This document shows, piece after piece, positions 27,361-39,300 of a stretch of 64,000 bases of DNA. The position numbers were made by a program, and so were the translations under genes. The notes beneath the pieces were generated by a model, which saw only the letters and a program-made list of their open reading frames with translations, had not been told where the DNA came from and ran no database searches. The first letter of the stretch is position 1; each line of letters begins with the position of its first letter. Origin of the DNA: Cololabis saira (Eukaryota; Chordata; Actinopteri; Beloniformes; Belonidae); assembly GCF_033807715.1 (NCBI RefSeq), contig NC_084591.1:43736868-43800867 (forward strand). Reading direction: 5' to 3'.

Positions 27361-30300
27361 ATGGCCCTGCCCTTTCTGACCTGCATCACTCTCTGCGTCG
27401 TTGGCTCAGTCATCCCAGCCCTTGCATTACCTCCTACTGAGCCGCCGCTGATCCGTGACCACCCTTTTGTGGCTATATGGAACGCCCCCATTGACCGCTG
27501 CCACCAGCTAGAAATCCCCCTGGACACGGCAGCCTTCCAGGCCGTCACTACGCCCACAGCTGCGCCTGGGCAGTTCCTGACCCTCTTTTATGAAAACCGC
27601 CTTGGCCTTTACCCCAAAGTTGACACCGTCAACCACAAAATCTACAAAGGTGGCGTCCCCCAGAAAGGCAACCTGACAGAACATCTTACCCAAGCACAAA
27701 GGCAGATAAATCGCTACATCTCCCAAGATGCTGCTCCGGGGCTGGCTGTCATTGACTGGGAGTCCTGGCGTCCTCTGTGGGACCAGAACTGGGGCTCAAA
27801 ACGTATTTATCAGAAGTTATCCATCACCCACGCTATGCAGATTGGTCCATTTTTGTCATCAAGGAAGATTTCCAGACTGGCAAAAAAGCTGTTCCAACAA
27901 GCCGGGCGGCGCTTCATGGAGAAAACCATCAGTCTGGGCATTGGCGAGCGTCCCAGCCGCCGCTGGGGCTTCTACCTGTTTCCTGACTGCTTTAACTATG
28001 GATGGAGCAAGGAAAACTACACTGGGAAGTGTTCCCCTAAAATTCAGTGGCAGAACAACATGCTGATGTGGCTGTGGGAACGAAGCACTGCCCTCTTTCC
28101 CTCTGTCTACCTCCACCGGAGCCTGAGGAACTCACCCAAGGCCGCACTCTTCGTCCGCAATCGTGTCCAGGAGGCGGTGAGGGTGGCGGCGCTGCCTAGA
28201 CGTCCCTACACGGTACCAGTCTATGTCTACTCCCGGCCACTCTACCGAGATCAGACCCGGAAGTTTGAGAGCCAGGTGAGTTTTACAATTACTGTAACAA
28301 TCGCTGATTTTGGGCTGCAAATGATAGCAGGTATGAGTGAACGGTTCCCTGTGCTATTTGATGTGCTGCTCGTTAATTACACATTATAAACACTATAAGC
28401 AAAGTGATTTTACTGATCCACGCTAAACTGTTTTTTGTTTCTTTTTCTCAGTTGTTGCCCCAGTAGGAAAATTGACATTTCCCTAATCTAAGTCTTATTT
28501 CAGGACCATCGTAGTCATGGATACAATAATAGATGGTTTCAGAGTTCAAATGTATGTGGTTCATCTATCCCAGGGGTCGACAACCCAAAATGTTGAAAGA
28601 GCCTTATTGGACCAAAAACGCAAAAAACAAATGTGTCTGGAGCCACAAAAAAATAAAAAGTCTTGTATCAGCCTTAGAATGAAGGCAACACATGCTGCAT
28701 GTATCTATATTAGTTAGAACTGGGGGGAGATTTTTTTTTTCATTATGCACTTCGAGAAAAAAGTCGAAATGTTGAGAAAAAAGTTGAAATGTTGAGAAAA
28801 AAGTTGAAATGTTGAGAAAAAAGTTGAGAAAATAGTCAAAATTTGGAGGAAAAAAATCAAAATGTTGAGAAAAAAGTTGAAATGTTGAGAAAAAAAGTCA
28901 AAATTTCGAGAAAAAAGTTGAAATGTCGCGATTAAAAAGGAAAGGGAAAAAGGAAGAAAAAAAGGGAAAAAAGAAGAAAAAAAAAGGAAAAAAGGTCAAA
29001 CATTTTTGAAAAAGCTCTAGGAGCCACTAGGGTGGCTCTAAAGAGCCGCATGCAGCTCTAGAGCCGCGGGTTGCCGACCCCTGATCTATCCAATCAAACC
29101 TGCCTTTTATTTCAGACTGTGACTCTACAACATCACCAGACTTCTTACAGCTAAATTTACCAAAGGTACAAATATACGGAGCCCCTAAAGGGACACAGAT
29201 TTTTTTTAATATATATAATGAGTTTTACGCGCGCGCGTGAAACCTTTAAGTGAGCACTTCACTAGCAAGGACCACGCCATCAACAGGATACGTTTAAATG
29301 ATTTATTGATACGAAGATGATAACGATGACGATGGTGATGATAATGGCGATGACAATGGCGATGATGATGATCTATGGATCAGTCGATGCGTTGTGGGGA
29401 AGCTGGTAGGGAATCCGCCGCAGCGCCCGGGCAACGACGAACCCCCTAGGAATCTATGAGGTAGAGAAAGAGAGGGAAGAAGGAGAAGAGAAAAGGGGTG
29501 GGGGGGAGGGGTGCAGAGAACGAGAGCGAAGAGGAAATGAGGGTTAGGCTGGTATTTGAAGGTTTGCCGGAAGAGGCGTGGTGCCGGAGGAGGCGTGGTT
29601 GAGGCGTGGTCCTGCTCCCGAAATTCGCTTGTTAAGCTCCAATTCACTAGCAAGGACCACGCCATCAACAGGATACGTTTAAATGATTTATTGATACGAA
29701 GATGATAACGATGACGATGGTGATGATAATGGCGATGATGATGATCTATGGATCAGTCGATGCGTTGTGGGGAAGCTGGTAGGGAATCCGCCGCAGCGCC
29801 CGGGCAACGACGAACCCCCAAAACCGTGGATTATTTAAGGAGATGAGACTGAGTGGATCTGAGGTCGCTAAGATCTGAGCGAATGTAGCGATGATGGTTG
29901 GGAGGACCATCGGCCCATGAGCTGTATGAGGTGCTCTGGGATACGTGGCGGGAGGCTGAAGTGGCGGCTCCGATCCTAAGGAGTGACCGGAGTAGTGCGT
30001 TGGGGAGATGCCAGATAAGGAGAGTATATGACAGAAGCGATGGTGAAACCAGAAACTGGTGACGACTGTCCTGACTCGGACGCAAGGATCTGTCGAAGAT
30101 GTGCTCTGTGTTTTCCAGGAAGACAAGTAGTTGGCCAGGGTCTCGAAGTATTCAGGGGAGATTGGTCTTCGGGGATGAGAAACGAGAAAGAGAGTCGGTG
30201 ATGGTGGTGGAGTGACCGGGGACATGTGCTGCATGGAGGATAAATTGATGTATGGCTGAGTGCCAGACTAGACGGCGCATGAACAGCATGATGGATGTGG

Positions 30301-33300
30301 AGTTGGAGCGTCCTTTATTAATTATGTCGATACTTATCGATATGAAGATGATGGCGATGATGGTGGCGAAGAAGATGGCGATGGATAATGATGGCGATGA
30401 TGATGATGGCGATGATTATGGCGATGACGAAGGCGATGACGATGGCGAAGACGATGATGGTGGCGAAAACGATGCCGATGATGATGGCGATGACGAAGGC
30501 GATGACGATGACGATGGCGAAGACGATGCCGATGACGATGCAAGTGATGATGGCAATGACGATGTCGATGACGATGAAGATGATGGCGATGATGGTGGCG
30601 AAGACGATGCCGATGATGGCGATGATGATGATGGCGATGCCGATGACGAAGGCGATAACGATGACGATGCCAATGATGATGCAAATGATGATGGCAATGA
30701 CAATGATGATGTCGATGGCGATGACGATGGCGATGACGAAGGAGATAACGATGACGATGAAGATGATGGCGGCGAAGCCGATGGCGATGATGATGGCGAT
30801 GAATGATGATGGCGATGATGGCGATGATGATGATGATGGCGATGATGATGATGATGGCGATGAATGATGATGGCGGCGATGACGATGGCGAAGGCGATAA
30901 CGATGACGATAACGATGATGATGCCAATGACGATGCAAATGACGATGGCAATGACTATGGCAATGACGATGATGATCTATGGTTCGGTCGAAACGTTGTG
31001 GTATTCGTTTGCGCGCTCTGAGGGTCGTCCTGCTGCGAACCATCTGCCATCGTAAAAGCCCCCAAAACCGGTTGAAGGAGCAGCATCAGTGTATGGATTG
31101 ATGTCGTGGGGGTGAGCCAGTTGGTCATCATAAAAGAAAGTGATCCCCTTCCAGGTGGCAAGGAGGTTGAGCCACAACGAAGCTCGGCTCGAGTTGTCTG
31201 GGGAGATGGGAGACAAGAGAGATGGAACAGCGGAAGCGATGGACGGCAAGTGTGAGATGAAGGCCCGCCCTTGGGGAATAATGCGCATGGCAAAATTGAG
31301 GTGGCCCAGGAGGGAGAGGAGTTGGCGTTTGGTGCGGCCTGGAGCTAAGAGGAAATAGAAGACCGATAAATAAGAAGACCGATTCGGTTGAGCTTTCGGT
31401 TGGAAGAGAAGCCTGAAACAGATCCGTATCGAGAGTGATACCAAGGAATTCGAGGGAGGTGGAGGGGCCCGCCGTTTTCTCAGCGGACAATGGAACCCCG
31501 AGTTCGGAGAAAACGGAAGTCAGGGTGACCAGGCCGGAAGCGGGTGGCGATGAGAGAGGGGTAACGATGAGGAATCATTCAAAAGATGGACGAGGAAGGA
31601 ATGCCGTGGTTGTTGGAGAGGATCCAGCAGAGGGCCTCTGAAGGTGTCGAAAAGTTAGGGGCTACTCTTGCAGTGACTGACTGCAAGTAGTATGCACCTC
31701 GCCAGCGGACGCTGAAGTACACCAGCCCAGAAGCGGGTGGCGATGAGAGAGGGTGCCAGAAACCCTGGCCGGATCTAGCGGCTGTAGTTGGTGTAGGTGG
31801 GCTGGGGGGGGCAGTGACATCCCGGTGCCAGTAACCCCGGCTGAAGTTAGCTGTTGTAGGTGCTGGAGGTGGATTAGGTGCTGGAGGTGGGCTGAGGGGG
31901 GCAGTGGCATCCCGGTGCCAGAAACCCCAGCCGGATCTAGCTGCTGTAGTTGGTGGAGGTGGGCTGGGGGGGGCAGTGGCATCCCGGTGCCAGAAACCCC
32001 AGCCGGATCTAGCTGCTGTAGTTGGTGGAGGTGGGCTGGGGGGGGCAGTGGCATCCCGGTGCCAGAAACCCCAGCCGGATCTAGCTGCCGTAGTGGCATC
32101 CCGGTGCCATAAACCCCAGCCGGATCTAGCTGCCGTAGTGGCATCCCGGTGCCAGAAACCCCAGCCGGATCTAGCTGCTGTAGTGGCATCCCGGTGCCAG
32201 AAACCCCAGCCGGATCTAGCTGCTGTAGTGGCATCCCGGTGCCAGAAACCCCAGCCGGATCTAGCTGCTGTAGTGGCATCCCGGTGCCAGAAACCCCAGC
32301 CGGATCTAGCTGCTGTAGTGGCATCCCGGTGCCAGAAACCCCAGCCGGATCTAGCTGCTGTAGTGGCATCCCGGTGCCAGGGACCTTGGGGAGGGAGTGA
32401 GGAGATTGCTGGTGTGGGTGGAAATCCGACCTGCGACGACGGCTATGGGCTGATCCGGATTGTCCGCGTCCTCTTCCCTCCGATGGCGGAGGTGGGCTGG
32501 AAAGGCTGGAAGATGGTGAGCTGCAGTGATGCTGGATGTTCAGAAGGGATGAACCGGGTGGAATGTGGACGACTGAAGAGGCAGAAGTTTCTGGGCGGCT
32601 GTCAGGCTCGGGAGAGCGGTGTTTCGGGCACGGCGGTGGCTGAGGAGTTTGCCTCCTCCGAAACATGGCGGGGTGTGCTAGCATCCCGGTGCTAGTAACA
32701 CCGCTGAGTTAGCTGTTGTAGGTGTTGGGGGTGGGCTGGGGGGGGCTAGCAACCCAGTGCTAGTTACCTCGGCCCCGAAGTTAGCTGTTGTAGGTTTGTT
32801 TGCGCAGGTTTGGCCGGAACCGGAGAAATGCGGGAAGCGAAAGCGTTGGGATGACGGGCGGCGGGACCAGCCGCGGACAGGGCGAACGAGCAGCTGCCCG
32901 CGGGGCCGGAACGAGTCGAGGAAGAAAACCAGGCCGAAATGTGGTGGGAGGGAAGCCAGGCACTGGCCGGAACTGGGGAAGGGCGGGAAGCGAAAGCGTT
33001 GGGATGACGGACGGCGGGATTAGCTGTGGACGGGGTGAAATGAGTAGTTGCCTGCGGGGCCGGAACGGGTTGAGGAAGGAAACTGGGTTGAAATGCGGTG
33101 GGAGGGATGCCGGGTACCGACATCACGATGCCGGTGGCCCCCAACCGAGGTAACCTGTTGGGACTGATGGAGCTGGGAAGCAGAGGATCCTGGCAACCCG
33201 GTGCCAAGAGCTCCTTCTGGCGCTGGCGGTTGAGGCTGCTGAATGAGCATAGCGGGGGTTTCTAGCATCCCGGTGCTAAAAACCCCGGCTGAGTTAGCTG

Positions 33301-36300
33301 TTGTAGGTGCCGGGGGTGGACTGGGGGGGGGGGGGGGGGGGGGCCTAGAAACCCGGTGCTAGCAACCCCGGCCAAAGTTAGCTGTTGTACTTGCTGGAGG
33401 TGGGCAGTGTGACGATGGAATCGTTTATGTTTCCACACGGACGGCTTAAGGTGAAAGACCGCTCATGTGCAGTTGAGGTTCCTGCAACGAGGCAACGTTG
33501 TTCAGAGATTATGTTTAACGAGAATGTTAATAAAAGACCTTGTGAGTAAAGGTAATGCTCAACGTCCGGTTTGTATGATCGCTTCTCTTTTACTATTGCG
33601 GTCTATGGGAAAAGCTTTCGGGGTTTTTTTTTTTTTTTTTTTTTTTTTGCGTGCAGTACCGGGGCTGGCCACTGGAAAATCTTCTGAGTGCGAGACCTGA
33701 GGGTCGACGTCACGGCGCGCCGTCGGAGTTGGCGTGATGACGTCATCCGGAAGAGAGCAGGTGTCGGCGGGGCTGATGGCGTGGCAGGCTGAGATGAGAT
33801 GGTTGAGAAGTTTTTTCTTCACACCTGCGGGCGGCTGCGATCACGGATGTTGATGAGAGATGAACCAGACGGGAAGGACCACTCGTTTCTGGGTGTGTGG
33901 TGGAGCGGGGTTGACAGCAGCTCCGCAGGTGGCTGAGAGAAAAGAAGAAAGGAGAGAACACGTGCGTTCCGGAGGAATAAACCACCGCCGGAGCGGCAGC
34001 CGACGTGGGAGGTCGGCGGGCTCTTGGCGGGACACCGGGGCGGACGGGGCGGCTCGGTCTCGCTGCGCGGCACCCCCCGGGGGTGAGGGGGGCGGCGGAT
34101 TGCGCAACCTGCGCTGTCGGGTCAACGGCGAGGGATTGTCCGCGGCGCGTCCCCTTCCTTCCCGCCGGGCGTGGCGGGCCAGGAGACAGGGAGGACGCCA
34201 TGGCGGGCTGCCGCAATACCGGATGTTCAGGAAAAATGGACCGGACGGGATGGACTGCTCACCGGGTTGGTGGACCGGGTTAACCGCGGGCTCCGTGCGT
34301 GGCTGAGAGAGAGAGGAAAAAGGGTTAGAGAAACACGTGCGCGGCGGAGGAATACGACGGCAACCTGCGCTCTCGGGTTGGCGGCGAGGAGACACAGGAG
34401 AGTCGGCGACGATCCGGATGATCAGGAGAGATGGACCGGACGCGGACCGCTGAGGAGACGGGGCTCGGGCGGCCCCGCGGCCGCCAGGGAGAACGGCGCT
34501 TCGGGCGACGGCTGAAAGTTTTTTCTCCTCGGGATCTCGATCGGCTGGTGTTTGCTGGTGGTGTCCTGCAAGCTGATCGTTGTCCTGATGGTGATCGACG
34601 CGAGATCCATGCCGGCCGTCGGACCCGCCGGAGCGTGGCGACGCCGGGACCGGTGGATTGCGCACCTGCGGCGCTTCCGGCATGGCACGGCTGAAAGCTT
34701 GTGATCAGCTGGTGTTTGCTGATGATCCCCTGCAAACAAGTCTCATCCGATGGCGATAATGACACGAGATCCATGCCTGAACGGGTGAGTAACGATCTGA
34801 GATACGAGCGTGTAGTAGTGTTGTCGTGCTTGCGGTTCTGGTTCGGAGAACGAGAGCGAACGTGCTGCAGAGAACGAGAGCGAAGAGGAAATGAGGGTTA
34901 GGCTGGTATTTGAAGGTTTGCCGGAAGAGGCGTGGTGCCGGAGGAGGCGTGGTTGAGGCGTGGTCCTGCTCCCGAAATTCGCTTGTTAAGCTCCAAATAA
35001 AGTTGTTTACTTGCAAGCAAAGTGGTAATGTCCTTATAATGAAGACCCAGGTTAAAATATAGCTCAGCTAAATCCTGTAATGTCATTTCCATTCATAAAC
35101 AGAGCAGGAACTGGAGAGTGTCCTGTTCCAGCAAAACTCCCATGTACTTGTTTTTACGCGCTCACGTAGAACAACTTTTAGGCGCTCACTTATAAGTTTT
35201 GCGAGAGCGCGTGAAACTTTTTAGTGAGTGCATAAACGTGCTCACATAAACAACTTTACGTGCTCACTTAAAGGTTTTACACGTGCACGTAACGGTTTCA
35301 CGTGAGCGCGTAAAACTCATTATATATATTTAAAAAATCCGTGTCCCTTTAGGGGCTCCGTACAAATAGACAAAGTCAGTTGAGAATAAATAAAAAGGAC
35401 TTAAGTTACCTGACGGGGCAGCTGGATTCTGATCAGACAGAGGTGTCAAAAGTATTGACATTCATTACTCAGGTAGAAGTATAGATACTAGAGTTTAAAA
35501 ATACTCCTGTAGAAGTTGAAGTATCAACTCAAGTTTTTTACTCAAGTAAAAGTATAAAAGTACTGGTTTCAAAACTACTTAAAGTATAAAAGTAAAAGTA
35601 GTGTAAGGGGGAAAAAGCCATTAGGACAAAAGCCATTGAAAATGAATGCATCTTAGTATAATGCAAATATTTTAGAGGGCAGATCTTCATTGATCTACAG
35701 AGAGTAGCAGGTAAGGGTTCATAATTTTGATAATATCATAACATTGATAATATTATTATTTCTTGCATTTCCATCATTTGCAATTAAAGAGTGAGTGTGT
35801 TTAATTTCTCAGATTACTGTATGTAAATGTCGATTCATCTGAACTTCCTAATTGTTGGGTAACACCAGCGCACAAAATATTGCCTTTCAAACTTTGCAGA
35901 AGAAAAGCAAATAGTCAGATGAAAAAAATATATAATGATGAAAATGTTTCATAAAATGAATTTGATGCTTAACAAAAAAAATAAAAAATGCTACTCTACT
36001 CTACAGCTCCCAAATACCTTTAACTGAATTACAGAGGCAGTTTACAAAAAATAAAGACACAATTTCTAAAAACTCGCTTGTAGTTTGGTGGAAAAACGTG
36101 GAAAACTTTAGGTAGAAGTAATGCAAATATTTTAAAGAACCATATATGTGTACTATTGAGCATTAACATGTGTTTCAGAGAGCAGGAGATATGATGACTA
36201 GTTGCCTATAAGTATGATAATGGTGCAAAAAGTCAAACTTCAGAGGCATGTTATCATTTATCCTAACCTTTATTGGAATGTACATCCAAGTTTAGTTGCA

Positions 36301-39300
36301 GGAATCTGAGGGAACGGATGTAAGAACAAAACTGGACAAGAACATCTGAAACAACCACAACCAAATTCACTCTATCCGGATGGAGCAATTTAACTGGATA
36401 GTTTCTTTTTAAAGGCCGAAATGAAATAGATTAACAAGGCTGTTTTTAAAATGTAAAGAGTAAAAAGTACAGATAATTGCGTGAAAATGTAAGGAGTAAA
36501 AGCAAAAGGTTGTCTGAAAAATAACTACTCCAGTGAAGTATAGATAACCAAAATTTCTACTTAAGTAAGGTAACGAAGTATTTGTACTCCGTTACTTGAC
36601 ACCTCTGTGATCAGGTTCATATTATAATCATAAGAAATCCATATAACCAGGCTCCAGCATATCGGTTAGTTTCTAAAACACAAAGACAGTTTCAAAGCAG
36701 TCGGTGTGTCCCGACTACAGCATCTCTGCTTCATCCACATCCAAGTCATTTTCCAGTGTCAGACAGTTTCTACAGAAGACATCCCTGATGCAAATCATGA
36801 ATCAATCACATTATTCTCAGAAGGATCAACTTGCTCTGTGGTTTTTGCTCTTTCAGGCGGATCTTGTCAGTACCGTTGGAGAGTCTGCTGCTCTGGGAGC
36901 TTCTGGGGTCGTGATGTGGGGGGGCACCAAAGACTACAGGAGCAAGGTAAGCACAGCACCGTGAGTGTGAGTGGCTGGACTGGTCTGATCTGACTTCTTC
37001 ATCCAGTATTCACACGCGAGCATGCATACTGAAAACTTTGCAGTAATCAATACCTCAGTTTTTGCACTTGGTACAAACGTATTCCTTGTAAAGAGGACGT
37101 CATTATATGTGAAAGATAAAATCTGAACCACAAAAAACATAGACAGGCTTTTTTTTCCAAATGTTTCGTTACCAGTGGGAAGATGCATCTTCATCATGTA
37201 AAGATGCTTCTGGATTTGACTTCAACCATGATAAAACATGCTTTATGATCTGCACGCGGGAAATCGGACGACAATACCTTGAGTGTCTGTGCAGTTATTT
37301 CCTCTTTTTTTTTTTTAAAGAACCAACAGCAAAGACAGGAAGGTGTTTGTTATCTGTGTTTACAGATGTGTGAAAGCGCTATTGCAGCTTCATGTGACGT
37401 GTCTGCTCCTTCTCAGGCTTCATTTCTTCACATGTGAAGTTCAGTGAAACTTTTTCGCAGAAGGTTTGGTCAGTGCATAGAACCCCCCCCCCCCCCCCCT
37501 TCTTGTGTCAGGCTACTTTTACAAATGGCACTTTTACTAATGCAAGAAAATGATGAAAATGAAAAAAAGAAAATGCATTTGATAAAACAATGTTGCATCT
37601 CAGAATGAGGTAGAAAAGAAAAGAAAAAATTATTCAAGGAGACCAGAGATGACAAAGCAGTGAAATAAAAAAAACATGTTGCTCTACGTTGTCAGTTCTG
37701 TGCTGGGTAATTATGTTTTATGATTATTTATTTTTCAGTGAATTAGATTTTTACCCTTAAAAACAACACAATTTTCAAAATAAAGATGGGAATGACCACA
37801 CACTGCACGTTGTTTCAATGAAATGTGAAGCCATAATAAATAAGTCTTGCTACATAATCTTTTACTGAAAGCAGAGTGACTGGAAGTTTTTATTTCCCCT
37901 TCCTCCACAGGCCAACAAGTTTAGAAAGCCTCTGACATGGTGATTTTTTTACACACAGAACGTACAGTACCTACCTAACATATCAAACAAGAAGAGTTAA
38001 GGACACAATTGTTCCTCTTTTAAGTTATACTCCCATCCTGTTGCCTTTAAGAAAGAAAGAAAATGTGCCACAGAGCAGTATGTACAGTATGTATGTATGT
38101 ATGATTCATACCGAAGTGAAAAAGCCACCAAACACCAAACATCAGCAACCACCAGGAGCTACAGTGCAGTGAAAACATCGTTGCGCCCTTGGAGATTACC
38201 GTTTTTTTGTCAAACGTTTAAGATCAAATCAATTCTAATACCAGTTAAAGTAACCTAAGTACAAAATGGGGTTTTTAAATCATGATTTCATTTATTCAGT
38301 GAAAAAACAAAACAAAACTCTATTCCTGTAACTGCCCCCTGAAGCTAAGAACTGTTTTTTTCCACTCGTGGCTGCAGCAGCTGCAGACATGCGCTTGTCA
38401 TTACTCACAGTGATTCCTCATATGCTTTGGATCACTGGCATCACTTCCTGTTGTTTGCAGTCTGTTGCCGTTGCAAGGTGTTTCAGGCTCTGATTCCATC
38501 CATCCATCCATCCATCCATCCATCCATCCATCCATCCATCCATCCATCCATCCATCCATCCATCCATCCATCCATCCATCCATCCATCCATTTTCTATAC
38601 CTGCTTTATCCTTTGCAGGGTCACGGGGTCTGCTGGAGCCTATCCCAGCTCATCACAGGCGAGAGGCAAATGTTATTACTTGCGTATAAAGCCAAAAATG
38701 GCTTAGCTCCAGAATATTTGCAACACCTGATAGTACCATATGTTCCTAACAGAGCTCTCCGTCCTCAGAGTGCAGGTTTACTCGTAGTTCCTAGAGTATC
38801 CAAATGTAGATTTGGAGGGCGGGCGTTCTGCTATCAGGAACCGTTACCATGGAACCAACTTCCAATCTGTGTTAAGGAGGCTGACACCACCTCCACCTTT
38901 AAAACCAAACTTAAAATGTTTCTGTTTAGTAAAGTCTATAGTTAGTGTGCAGTAAACATCTAGTTAGTGTTAGTTTTTTGTTTTTTTTCTCTTTTGTGTA
39001 TGTTTGCAGGCCGGAGCTTCAGGAGCTGCATGCTGACCTGCAGTCCCTCCGATCATCCCACTGCTGCTTCCACCTGCCTGACATTGTTTGAGCTTAAGAT
39101 CACGAACCAATGATGGAAATTCTCCTTCAGGAATTTCTGGTCAAGAGCAGAATTGATGGTTCCAGAAATGACGACGTGTAGGTCCTGAGGCAGCAGCGCA
39201 GCCCCAGACCATCACACTACCACCACCATGTTTGACTGCTGGGATAATGATCAATTTCTGAAATGCTGTATTAGTTTAACGCCAGATGTAACAGGCTGCA

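Larger units (their letters stand above)
29258..34996 (-). mobile_element. Ngaro-like tyrosine-recombinase retrotransposon, degenerate
   Basis: The direct-repeat layout on the - strand is A1 (34996-34866), body, B1 (29819-29643), A2 (29642-29512), B2 (29446-29258): the split direct repeats of Ngaro/PAT-type elements. The body encodes, on the - strand, an RT tail with RNase H and a tyrosine-recombinase relic, both frameshifted. It sits in intron 1 of gene B, antisense to the gene, and has no target duplication, as expected for recombinase-mediated insertion. About 31.7-34.9 kb is very GC-rich and full of tandem repeats. Confidence 0.82.
29175..35360. mobile_element. MITE split by a Ngaro insertion
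   Basis: The left arm (to 29257) begins CGGAGCCCCTAAAGGGACAC, and the right arm (34997 onward) ends with its inverse GTGTCCCTTTAGGGGCTCCG. TACAAATA flanks both sides (29167-29174, 35361-35368). The arms share ATATATATAATGAGTTTTAC and repeated GTGAGC/GCTCAC boxes. The retroelement at 29258-34996 sits inside it. Confidence 0.85.

Noticed and set aside
30252..31043. Long Asp-rich, Met/Ala-rich, Ile-rich and His/Arg-rich frames on both strands
   Set aside because: All come from the GAT-type repeat tract; no domain or splice context supports them.
31901..32375. CRISPR-like regular repeats
   Set aside because: The units are head-to-tail without unique spacers in a eukaryotic retroelement; it is a minisatellite.
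35438..36607. An autonomous Tol2-type transposon
   Set aside because: Only the ends resemble Tol2; no transposase coding sequence is present.
38401..38690. His-Pro-Ser-Ile and Met-Asp-Gly-Trp repeat frames
   Set aside because: Translations of the CATC microsatellite.
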